Below, piece after piece: positions 46,001 through 56,390 of a stretch of 64,000 bases of DNA (position 1 is its first letter; the number at the start of each line of letters is the position of its first letter). A program made the position numbers and the translations under genes. Source of the stretch: Cymodocea nodosa. Taxonomy: Eukaryota > Streptophyta > Magnoliopsida > Alismatales > Cymodoceaceae. The notes beneath the pieces are model-generated. The model did not search any database. It worked only from the letters and a program-made list of their open reading frames with translations, and had not been told where the DNA came from. The DNA is taken from the NCBI GenBank assembly GCA_036874045.1, contig CM072341.1:17682501-17746500 (forward strand), in the 5' to 3' direction.

Positions 46001-47582
46001 TGATTCATATTTTTCTGTTGCTTTGCTTCTATTGTTTTAAGGTATTCCTTTTAGTTACCGTAATTCTCACCATCAAAGTGTGCATATTCTTGTCAAAAAG
46101 AAAAAAGAAATTCAACACGTGAGGCATCCACTACTAAGGACCAAGTGTTGAAAATGTCCATTTTGCCCATCTTGTACTTATTTGATAATTGAATAACTTT
46201 GATAATTTAATGACTGTTCTCATGGATCTTTTCCTTTTATTCTGTATTTAATGTTGAAGCACAAGTTTCCATTCTTATTTGATAAATTATGAGATCCTGC
46301 AGATAGGATAGTTATTTGATAAATTCTTCATAAATTTGAGAGCTGATAGTATAAGGATAGTTATTTAGTAGTGAGCTTTTGTGATGTTTCCTTTGTTCTT
46401 CTAGATTGGCCGCCTTCATTGCCTACTACCATGGTGGGTAGATGCAACAATTGATTTCATGCTAAGTGGGGGTTACAATGTTGGTGGTCAACTAAAGAAG
46501 GTAGAATTTCAATTCCTTTGAAAAAGTATTTGGGCTACAACGGTCAAATGGTAGTCTCACTGATAACCTGCATAAAAGTATTGTTGGTTTCATGAGAAAG
46601 CTGGTTATATTTCTAAAACTGTGCACTATGTTGGAAACTCTTGATCTTGAAATTTTTTTCCCTTACTTGAATGTTGACTCTTGATGAATGTATTCATTCA
46701 CCCTCAGAGATTATTGCTTATACCATGCGTTATCTATCAGCCACTAATTTATGCTTTAAATGTATTCTTCCCGTGAGATATTAACAGCAGTGAACATTAA
46801 AAGTAACAGTGAACAGTATATTAACAAAAATATACTGTTCAATTTCCCTTACGTGAGATATCTAAAATGCTTTCGTTATTTTTTAACAAATTTCTAATAT
46901 TAAAAGTAAGCTTTAGAATTAAATGTAGGTCACCATTTTATTGTTCGCAACAGTGAACAGTATCCTCCTACATTTGATTTTAATGGTGGTATGATTTGAG
47001 GAAATTATGGACGTTTCATTTCATTGAAGCCCTTGAAATTTTAATTTGAGAGATTATTTATAGTATGACATTACTTTGTAAGTTCCATACTAGAATTTTA
47101 CGTGCTACAACTTATTTCTAGAGTAACTAAATGTTGATTTACCCTCTAGATTAATCAGGAAACACTCATTATCTGGGGCATGGATGACAATATTATTGAA
47201 AGTTCTTTTTCTCAGGTCAGTATCTTTCAAGCTGGTTCCTATTTGTCTGTATTTTCGTCTACATGGTTTGAGGATCACGAAATTTGTCTTCCATAAAAGA
47301 TTTGATCAAATGTGAAGGATTTACATTTGACGTCTATCCATCATTTCTTTTAATGAACAATGATATTAATGATCATTTTATTCTTAAAATGAAAAATAAC
47401 GAATCTGCCAATTTTTCTTGATCTAGAAATTGCGCGATGATCTACCCTGTTCTTTCTTACATCAAATACCAGAATGTGGTCATCTCCCGCATGTTGACAA
47501 GCCTAACATAGTGGCCAAGTTAATTATAGACTTTGTCTCAAATAGTTGCAGTTCAATAGAGCCTCAACAAGTTGCCATTTGA
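41013..47582 (+). CDS. Alpha/beta hydrolase fold protein
   Basis: Ten exons: 41013-41177, 41381-41475, 44323-44420, 44550-44599, 45359-45454, 45524-45613, 45790-45882, 46405-46500, 47150-47215 and 47427-47582, giving 334 residues, all GT-AG. An alpha/beta hydrolase of unknown substrate. The nucleophile elbow is GPSLGAA, with Ser152. The likely acid is Asp274 in IIWGMDDNII, and the base is His302 in PECGHLPHVDKP. The strand and loop before the oxyanion hole read VVLLHSFDSSCLEWRY, with HS where most relatives have HG. ESWAIDILGWGFSDL follows. The plant family with the FDSSCLEWR and VGPSLGAA words is conserved, but its substrate is not known to me. No clear transit peptide is visible; a start at codon 9 is also possible. 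Intron 2 (2.8 kb) carries a CTA repeat and an RTE LINE piece. Confidence 0.88.
41331..41416 (+). repeat. Direct repeat across the 3' splice site of hydrolase intron 1
   Basis: CGCCATCATGAGTAGCTG occurs in the intron from about 41331 and again in exon 2 from about 41399, 68 bases apart. Exon 1 has a related sequence (GCCATGAGCAGCTGCTGCAAGCC), so the peptide words MSSCCKP and MSSCVKP appear in both exons. Confidence 0.75.
43039..43105 (+). repeat. (ACT)n microsatellite followed by (AAT)n
   Basis: About 16 ACT units followed by about five AAT units, in hydrolase intron 2. It is a likely length-variable locus. Confidence 0.95.
43260..43880 (+). mobile_element. RTE-like LINE fragment (region before the reverse transcriptase)
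   Basis: The plus strand encodes AMKVVNEVKNKVYKELYNNL, then IIYKLAKARERKCRDLSQVK and CIKDEDDRVLVNNEIIDK, matching the segment of plant RTE-like LINEs just ahead of the RT domain (YRLAKARERKTRDL-QVKCIKDE). Stops are present in the frame. It is probably the same family as the C-terminal piece at 34930-35360. Confidence 0.75.
46805..46963. repeat. Hairpin and direct-repeat pair in hydrolase intron 8
   Basis: TGAACAGTATAT (46810-46821) and its reverse complement (46830-46841) form a perfect 12-bp stem with an 8-base loop. AACAGTGAACAGTAT occurs at 46805-46819 and again at 46949-46963. This may be the remains of a small inverted-repeat element. Confidence 0.6.
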
Positions 47583-50500
47583 TTGTAATCTGCTTAGAAT
47601 TTATTGTTCGTGTTTCATTTACAATTTTTTCCATGACATAAGGTGGTGATTTGTTGGAGAATAGAGATGCTTGTCATGTGTTTTCAAAATCATTCTCTTA
47701 TGTTACCTGGTTAAGTAGATATGATGAGAAAGTGACTTCATTGTAGATGCCTCTGAAATGGCAAATGCACTGCAAACCACCAAAAGTGTTTATCTATGAG
47801 TAGTCATCTGCGCAACCATATGGTTCTAAAATTTGATCTCTGTGTATGAATCAATAATATTATAGCAACTTTTTAGAGTGGAAGAGTTGTCATTTCTAAG
47901 ATTCCCTCCCAAAACCAAGATGGACATCACTGCTGTTATTTGTAATGTAAGGGATGATGCAACATTGCAGGTAAGGTACGCACATTGCTTCAACCAACTT
48001 CAGCATTTGTTGTTCAAAAAACTATCTTAGCTTTCCAAGGCCATGTTTGATAAAAAAAAAGTCATACTCATGGATTTCCTGCATGCTCATGCTCTTAAGC
48101 TTTGCAAAGAGGTTATTTTTCCTATAAATGTGAAGCTTTTCTAGAGGTACACTTACACCTTCTCATAAATATATAAGCGGATAAAAATATTTATATGAAT
48201 TTTAGAATTCGATGATTTTAAATAAATAAATTTTTTTATTTAAATTTAAGTAATTAGATGATTCTTGATTTAAATGTTTTAAAATTGATATATTTCTATT
48301 AAATTTAAACCTTTGATTATTACATTAAAAAAATCTTAATTGAATACAACTTAGATTAAGTTAAATTTTAGCACATGGTAGATTATATTATAGATTAACT
48401 AATTATATAATTAGGTTTTATTTTAAAATAAGTATCTTTGAAAAAGAGGCGTCTCTAGGAAAATTTATAATAACATTGATATTAACATTAATAATTTGTA
48501 AAAGTAACATGAAAGAAACTACAAGAAGAAAATGGTTTACGACCATTGATGAAAGTATAAAAGGTAAATTCACATTTTGTCCTTTATAATAAGAGTCTGG
48601 ATTAACAATACCTGTAAGGGCAGCACGAGAAAATTAGTCAATAAAATAGGAAAATTTGCAAAAATAACCCGAGAAAAAATAAAATCTATAAAAGGTAGGA
48701 TCTGCAAATAGAAAAAATGCACCTAGCTAGGTACTTTTTTGAAGGTTAATCTGCAAATTTGCTTCAGAATCCCAAAGAGCCCTGTGGCCGTCGCTGCCGT
48801 TGGAAATGCTCGAATGGTACCTACAGCACATTAATGCTCAAGTCACGAAATTATTAAATGAAAGATTCGATCGACAACATTACTGACTGCAGAGTTAATA
48901 TATATCTGGTGAGTCGAAAGAGTAGTTCCAAACTGGCCTAAAATAATGCATTTTCAATTCTTGGAATCTCAAGAAAATTTTGGACTTACTCTTGTATATA
49001 AGGTTTATTTGTATTATTTAAAAAGTTAGAAAAGTTAACAATCAAAAAGTTAGAAAAATTAAAAATTAAAAAATTAGAAAATAAAATTTGAAGTTGTTTG
49101 TGTTGTTAACGGAAAATTTAAAAAATTATATAGTTTTTAAAATTTTAATATTATATATTAAATAATAATATTAATTAAATAAAATAATATTTGTAATTTT
49201 AATATTATAAAATAAAACTAAATAATAATAATATTATTATTATATTAATATACTTTAATTATATTAAAGTATATATAAAGTAATTTTAATTAAAATAATA
49301 ATAATATATTATATAAAAATATATTATAAAGTAATAATTAAAATAATATAATACTTTAATTAAGTAAAATAATATATTATATTAATATGTTATACTTTAA
49401 TTATATTAACAATATATACTTTAATTATAATAAATTTTAAATAATAAAATAATTAATTAAATAGAGATAATTCTTATACTATTTTCTCAACTTTAGGTAA
49501 GTTTAAAAGTTTAGAATATTTGATCTTTTATATGTAAAAAAGTTGAAAATAAATTCTCAATTTTTCTATATGTCACAAATCTTAAAAAGTTAAGAAAATT
49601 TTCTTAACTTTTCAATTCTTAACTTGTAATACAAGGGAATACCTTGTAAGGTACACCTACCAACAAAATCATATACAGTCTTATAAATTAATCAGAGAAC
49701 TTTAGATACAAGAGGAAAAAGAAAAGACCCACTCTCTCTTGCTTAATCTTATCTTTAGCAAGAATCATATTCTCTAAATCACCACTAGTTTTGACCTTCC
49801 TAAAGTGAAGGAGAAGAAGAGAGGAAAAAAGAAGAAGTTTTGATTGCCCCATTTAGGAGAAAGGCAATCCAGCTAACTGGACAACTTTTTAATCCAAAGA
49901 AGTTTGTCACCCTTGCAAGGTATTGAATAGAAAATTCTAATTAACTTTATCAAAGATCTTTCCAAAGTCTATTTCTCTGTCTTTCCTTCCTTCAAAGACA
50001 AAAATGGAAGAAAAGAAGAATATCTTAAGTTATCAGGAAATAGCCATGAATGTTCCTTGTTTCTAAATATTTTGTATCTTATTAATGATTTGATTGAGAT
50101 CGAATAACACTCAAACATTGGAAACAAGACATTTGGAAATCATTTTAAGAGTGTAATTAAAGACCAATAGGCTAATAATCACTCACTTGTTCCTCTACCC
50201 TTTCTTTTGAGTATAAGAGAAATATTTAATAATAATTACGTATGCTTTTGCCTCTATTACTTCTAAACAGCATTCAAATAAATAAATAATCCTAAGATGA
50301 CATCAAAATATGAAGCACAAAAATACTAAAATGTATATCTTAGGAGTATTTCATCAGGAAAATAGGTATGTTTAAGTTTTTAGGGCAAGGAAAAATATTA
50401 AAAACATTTAAGAGGCATGATTGACTATTCGAAGATCCAAGATACGTTGCTTAGGCACTCACCTTGATAACTATGTACTTAATATTATTCTTAGTCAATC

Positions 50501-50819
50501 ATGCATGACTTATAAAGTTAATTCATACCTTTTTTTAAAATTAAAATAAAAAATTTAACCACAAGCATGAATTTAACAATTTATATCTACGACAATAAAA
50601 AGAGATGATAGATAATTTTTTTACCATCACTGGTTGGGTGTTTGTGTCGATGGAAAATGTTAGAAACAAATAAATTGGGAGAAAAAATTCAAATTTAATA
50701 GACATTTGTGTCAATCTAGAAAAAAAATAAAAATTTTGCTACCATTTACTAACATGTAAAAGCAAGTCCATTCCCTTTTTCTTCCGATAGATTGCAGATC
50801 GCAGGGAAGATCAAACCAG
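47583..50819. other. Gene-free stretch between hydrolase and DUF247 genes
   Basis: The first 300 bases or so are likely 3' UTR. A MITE copy lies at 48137-48466. From 49130 to 49460 the sequence is almost pure A and T, with short ATT/AAT repeats. The last 60 bases are the DUF247 leader. I see no other gene. Confidence 0.5.
48137..48466 (+). mobile_element. MITE-like element, copy 2
   Basis: Partner of 7371-7730, in the same orientation. The left end is TTTTCTAGAGGTACACTTA, and the right end in reverse is AAATTTTCCTAGAGACGCCTC. Shared interior words are CTCATAAATATA, AGCGGA, and CATGGTAGATTA near the right end. The interior is AT-rich with no ORF. The two copies are clearly diverged, so the activity is old. 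Confidence 0.6.
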
Positions 50820-52403
50820 ATGGCAACTCAAAGCGGTCAGGATAAGCATCTGGAAGTAGAGATCGAAGTCGACGACGACGGGGATGATGTCGGCCAGTCG
50901 ACGTCCAACGTATCGGATGTGTCGGCAGCGGCTAAACCGGTGGCGGAGTCTCTGACGAAAAGACTCCGTGCCCTAAACGTAGACTCCGTCCGGAGCTGCC
51001 GCCCCAACATCTGGCGAATCCCCAAAGACATCCGAGGAGCCAACGGCAGGGCCTACGACCCAAGGCTCATATCTATCGGCCCGTACCACCACGGCGAGGA
51101 GGCCCTCGCTCCGATGGACAAGATCAAGCTATTGTACTTCCACGACCTCCTCGCCCGGGACGACTACAACCAGGTCCAGTACTACGCGGAAGCCATCTTC
51201 AAGCTCGAGGCGGAGGCGCGCCGGGAGTACGCAGGACCCATCACGCTCGACCCCCTGCAGTTCGTGGAGATGCTGGTTTTGGACGGCTGCTTCATAGTTG
51301 AGTTCCTCTTCAAGCGCGCGGAGGGAAAGGTCGGCCCGCCGTTGACCGGTCAGCTGAGGAATCTGCCGACGCTGAGGCACGATCTTCTCCTGCTCGAGAA
51401 CCAGATCCCTTTCTTCGTCCTCCGGACTATCCTCGAGGAAAGCGCGTTCGACTTCCCTGGGTCCGATGGGATCGCCCTTCTCGATCTTGCTCTCCATTAC
51501 CTCCACAAGGGGAAGATACAGAAGGAGATGTTGTCCGAGCATCACCAGAAGGGCGACGGCAACAAAGTGTACCATCTCCTCCACTTATCCTACCTGTGTC
51601 TGATCGAAGGCCTCAACCCGGCGGTCCCAAGGAAGGAACCACCGCCGGAGACGTTGGCGCTGTATCTCGCCAAAGAGTTGAGAGTAACGATATCTAGGAT
51701 TGGGGGGTTCTTGGTGCGCTTGGCCGTGATGTTCAGGAAAACCCTTTCCCTCTTCCCTATCGCCCTCCTCTACGTCTTTGTTTCGACCTTCGAAGTACTT
51801 CTCGCGTGGAGGCGGCCCGGGTGGTCGACTTCTGCGAAGAAACCGGCCAAGAAGCCGAGAACGCTCCCGACCGCCACTGAGCTCAGGGAAGTGGGCGTGA
51901 CGTTCAGGAAGAAGGACGACACCGAGGCCAGGTGTTACTTGGATGTCTCATTCCGGGACGGTACTCTAGAGATGCCGAAGCTGCACATCCAGGAAAATTC
52001 CTACTCCGAATTCAGAAACTTCCTGGCGCTGGAGCAGAACTGCCCGGAGATGGGGAACCACTTCACCAGCTACGTCGTGCTCATGGACAACCTGATCGAC
52101 ACGACTTCCGACGTGTCGGTGTTGAAGCGCGCAGGCATCTTGGAGAGCAAGCTCGGGTGCGACGAGGGGGTCGCCAACTTCTTCAACGAGATGAGGTCCG
52201 GGTTGTGCTTCAACTTCGACAGGCACTACCTCGTGGGTGTGTTCGAGGACATCAACGACTACTGCAATCGGGACTACAATAGGTGGAGGGCGAAGCTGAT
52301 GCACGACTACTTCGTCAGTCCATGGAGCATACTGGGGATTGTCGGCGCCGTGATCCTGCTCGCACTGACGGCAGTGCAAACCGCTTACTCCACAAAGAGA
52401 TAG
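50820..52403 (+). CDS. DUF247 (UPF0481) protein
   Basis: Intronless gene for 527 residues, a typical length. The N-terminus is acidic and probably disordered (1-40). The DUF247 domain spans about 58-490: CRPNIWRIPKDIR, SIGPYHHG (85-92), MLVLDGCFIVEFL (151-163), DLLLLENQIPFFVL (188-201), and near the C-terminal end the NFFNEMR and YNRWRAKLMHDYF words. A hydrophobic patch lies near 313-332 (LFPIALLYVFVSTFEVLLAW). A C-terminal membrane helix is near 502-523 (ILGIVGAVILLALTAV), so it is probably tail-anchored. The biochemical function of the family is unknown; in grasses, particular DUF247 genes are male determinants of self-incompatibility. The coding region is strongly GC-rich in very AT-rich surroundings, as in many monocot intronless genes. 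The start is the first ATG, soon after the AT-rich leader ends. Confidence 0.93.
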   Translation: MATQSGQDKHLEVEIEVDDDGDDVGQSTSNVSDVSAAAKPVAESLTKRLRALNVDSVRSCRPNIWRIPKDIRGANGRAYDPRLISIGPYHHGEEALAPMDKIKLLYFHDLLARDDYNQVQYYAEAIFKLEAEARREYAGPITLDPLQFVEMLVLDGCFIVEFLFKRAEGKVGPPLTGQLRNLPTLRHDLLLLENQIPFFVLRTILEESAFDFPGSDGIALLDLALHYLHKGKIQKEMLSEHHQKGDGNKVYHLLHLSYLCLIEGLNPAVPRKEPPPETLALYLAKELRVTISRIGGFLVRLAVMFRKTLSLFPIALLYVFVSTFEVLLAWRRPGWSTSAKKPAKKPRTLPTATELREVGVTFRKKDDTEARCYLDVSFRDGTLEMPKLHIQENSYSEFRNFLALEQNCPEMGNHFTSYVVLMDNLIDTTSDVSVLKRAGILESKLGCDEGVANFFNEMRSGLCFNFDRHYLVGVFEDINDYCNRDYNRWRAKLMHDYFVSPWSILGIVGAVILLALTAVQTAYSTKR

Positions 52404-52422
52404 ATAGATAGATAGATAGATA
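52397..52422 (+). repeat. (GATA)n microsatellite containing the DUF247 stop codon
   Basis: The last codon and stop (AGA TAG) are the first GATA unit of a run of five to six units. Because the unit is four bases long, the stop recurs in frame within the run, so changes in repeat number should not extend the protein. Confidence 0.95.
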
Positions 52423-55400
52423 ACCATGGACCCGTGATGGCAATGGCGGCGATTGTTGGCCGGGGGAAACCCAACAGCCACACGTTGGTGTTGCTGACAA
52501 TCAAGTTTAATGATCCTGCGACTTATGATCGAGCGTTTCCGGCTCTTGGGAGTCGAAGAAAACTGCGATTTCTATTCGGCATTGGACATGTTTACATAAT
52601 AAATCGCAGCTTATTACGAATGCTTGGTTTTGGAGCATGGAGGCTGATTGTGATGATGCCCGTGGCCTTCCAGGCGGACCAGGCTTAGTGTTTGCCATGT
52701 CATTTTCTGTTCAAGTACATTGGTTGTACCGCCTTCAGCTGATCTTGTGGACGGTGTTTGCTCGAGTCGTTGTTGACTTTCTGGTATTTATCGTTATGTG
52801 TTTTGTGAAATTATGTTTCTATTTTTCTTATGATTTATCTTACATTGACATTCATTTTAATTAATTAAATATCACTATGAAGTCATCCTTCAAAAAAAAT
52901 ATATGCAAATGATATTTGATTAACATGTGGAATTTCAAGTATAATTCATAACAAGACGATGGCAGCATCATTTGTGTTAGGTTGGGTTTTTTTGCCAAAT
53001 TTAAGATTCAAATGTATGGCTCCCTTTCATCCAAAAATGGACCAGTGCCCAGCTTTCACTTCTGCGATTCCCTGGTATTGATTGGCTCTGCAAGATTTCA
53101 CTCCCGTTACAGGTTTTTAAAGTATAAGATACGGTTCATCCCTGTCGATGTACGAGGTTTTCACTTCAGTTTTTTTTTTGTTACAAAGTATTCCGTTAAT
53201 TATCGTAAATTATGATGGGCTTCTTTTTTGGTAAAATAATGTTAATCTTGGACTTGATTTTCAATAGAATAGAATCTTTCTTTTATAAAGTCAGCATGCA
53301 ATTCATGTTGAATAACTTACGGGAAATCGTAAGTGGAAGGAAGATTGTCTGCACTACATGATGATGAAGTGATAACAGAACATATTTCATACCATGTTAA
53401 GCATACCGTTCCGTATCATAAGATTCTTTATTACTTTTTGGCAAATTCTGGTTTCCATCTACAAAATGAGCTGTAACAGCTAAGTGCCCGATCAATCCTA
53501 CCACAACAAAAGTGCAAGCCTTAAAATATTTTATTGATCAATAACATCGTGTTGTGATCTAACAAACATTTTTGAATTACGGACAAGAAGCTTTGGAAAC
53601 GCAATCTTATCAATATGGATTAAAAACAAGATTGATAGATAAATTACTTGCAGTACTAAATCTACCATACATTTCTTTAGTTTTTTATAAGATCAAAAAC
53701 TTATTACACCATCCATGCTACCTTGGACTTAATTTTGATGAGTAGAATCATTACTTTTTCTCTAATTTCTTAAATACTTCTCACTATGTCTAACCAAATG
53801 ACCATTGTCACGCCACCCCTTCTTTTGAGAATTGTTGCTGCAATGACTTCATAAACATAAATCGATTTTTCTAATGTACTGCAATAAACTATAAGGTGAC
53901 TCCGTCGATTCGATTTTCTCTTAATTAAATGATTAGAGTTAAAACACTTGTATACCTCTTATAAACCTAGTATCTCTTGTAGTAGAATAGATGTCCTTCG
54001 TAAAACTTATTCACATAATGCTTATCCTACATGCAACGAAAATGATGAATTATATCGAAGAATTGAAGAGTATAGAACAAGAAAGAGCTTATACATGGTA
54101 TAGAGAGCTTGTTAGCATGTACGCTCATAAAAAGTGCATCATTGATCAAAAACAAAACAACGATCAAAACATACATTGCTACTCTGACGTAAGAAATACT
54201 GGATGGTCTAACTGCGTCCAAATGCTTCGCACCGCCATTTTCCTACACAACCAATAAAAGAAAATTACTAAAAGACATTTGCATCTTCTCGAGTAGAATT
54301 GCCCCATATCTTCCAATAAAAATTGTACTAGCATCCATATCATATCAATGCCGCAGTTAATTCGAAGATGCAAATTTTTCCCTATTGGTTGACCGAAATA
54401 CATCAACGTTTTACTTTGAAGGCATTGCCAAAATTTGTCTTCGAGAGGTGCAAATAAATATGCCTAACTACTATGCATAAAAAATTGAAATATTAGTAGC
54501 TTAATATGATCCTAATTTCCCAATTTTTCGGCTCGTACATTTATGCAACCATTTCACGTAAACTGAGTGGAAGAGCCAACTCAATGCTGCGTTTTCCCGT
54601 TCAGGAAAAAGAACCCTCAAGGAAGTTCCGTTTCAAGCCTATAAGCTTCCCGCTACCTTCTCGTACAAATCATGAGGCCAGTTCCCGGTCGCATTGTTTG
54701 CTACGAAGTTTGCAATCTGGAAGCAAGAGATCGAAGAGAAAAAAATGAGGCAGGCATCGTAAACACTCGAGTTGAAAAATATTCCGAAAGGGCCAAGCAC
54801 TATATTTAGGAGGATACCAGATTTCATAATCGATTTGAAAAAAATAAGTGTAAATTCAATCATGCGTGAAAAATATCATTTCAAGTATATACCTACAAGC
54901 TATGTCAATCTAATAAAAGTTTAACGATAAACACAATGCACATGGTAGGCATACACTGTTGAAAAATATAAGTTTAGATGGAATGGGCACCGAGCAAGTA
55001 TCCTTTTACAGCATTCATCGGTTTTAAACCTTCAGAAAAGATACAATCATACAACGTTGGCCTGCTTCATTATGATAGGGTGATTTTTTTATTCAGAAAA
55101 TTCTGACAAGCAGCCATACATGAAACAAACCCAATATTTGAAAATACTAGTTTTTGGACACGTTATGCACGTAAACAATGTTATCTTCTAGGCTCCAGGC
55201 TTTCTGACCCAGCTCCCAACACTCATATCCCTTGCCCACGAGACCTTGTGCCAGTGGAGTAGAGGATGGTTAGGGAGATTATTGTCAGATCCCTAAGGAA
55301 GATGGATGGGTTGAGGTCTGTAGGGATAGGGATAAGACGAAGGCCAGATGACCGTCAGACACCGGAGTAGGAGCTTTGAAGATACATGGTATTAGTTTCA

Positions 55401-56084
55401 CTAGGGGACAAAACAGTCACGACAGACTAAAGGATGTCTTTCTCAGCCTTGGAAATGGAGTCAACGGGAAATATGGGTTGGGAAAGGGGAGGGAATGCAT
55501 CAAGGGTATGATAATGGTTCTAGTAGTGGAAGTGAGTGGCATCAAGGTCCTTGGTTTGTGAATGAAGGTAGAGTCTATTCGATCATGTCATAGTCTTCAC
55601 CCTCATCAGAAAAGTATTGGATGACACCGATGCCAAAGAAGTTGGAAGTAGGTGAAAGATGCAATGAGGCTGATATTGGCAGAAATCTCTGAGTGGGAGA
55701 GATGGAGGGGGCAGCAGACCTCACAACATCAGAACATGAGGTAGTGGCATACCACAAAGAACAGGGCCAAGAAGAACCAATTTTTGTGGCATATTGAGAA
55801 GCAGTGCAGTGCTTTTGAAGCCTGCACTTGGCATAGGGAATTTCAAACTAGTGGGTGGGAATAGCTTCGTTAAGCAAGGAGTGAGGAATAAGGGTAAAAG
55901 TGGGAAAAAAAGTGTGAATCAAAATTGTCTTTAATACAACAAAAAGATATGAAACTGGATTTATGGAGTTGCATCATAGATAATAAACCACATTGAGTGG
56001 AGCTTGGGCACAAGTCATGACAAACGATATCAAAACATAAAATCAGATGAAAATATAGAATTATAGTACTAACACTATAGCACT
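52404..56084. other. Gene-free stretch between DUF247 gene and copia element
   Basis: To about 52860 it is probably the DUF247 3' UTR; an open frame at 52434-52688 there has no family signal. On the minus strand, 54639-54716 could be a terminal exon (acceptor TTCCAG, then IANFVANNATGNWPHDLYEK ending KVAGSL and a stop), but I find no upstream exon. 55180-55900 is less AT-rich than its surroundings and may be a decayed mobile element I could not place. Confidence 0.4.
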
Positions 56085-56390
56085 TGTTATGCGAAGAAAA
56101 ATGCAGAAATGGAGAAACTTGGACTCGTGGAGAAGAAAGAATAAGGCAAATGAGAAAACGTGTAAAATAAATGCAAAGACACCAAGGTTTAACGTGATTC
56201 CCCAATTAAGTACGTCCACGGATGGAGCTCAACCGATTGATTCTCTCTAGGTAATTACAAAGGGATACAAGATTTATCCTCCTCCAAAAGCACACGTTGA
56301 GGGTCTATTTATAATATTTGTGTACCCTCAAGTGGGCAAGGACAAAACTACCCCTATGTGTAACAAACTAATTCAAGACACATAATAACA
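56085..56390 (-). repeat. 3' LTR of the Tork-type copia element
   Basis: 306 bp from TGTTATGCG to CATAATAACA on the plus strand. It matches 61317-61619 across its whole length, with one three-base indel. Confidence 0.95.

Noticed and set aside
52434-52688. 84-codon frame just after the DUF247 gene
   Set aside because: Probably 3' UTR; no motif, and no start context or splice signal.
55160-56079. Possible gene on either strand in a less AT-rich block
   Set aside because: Short frames only, with no recognisable domain; it may be a decayed mobile element, but I could not support a family.
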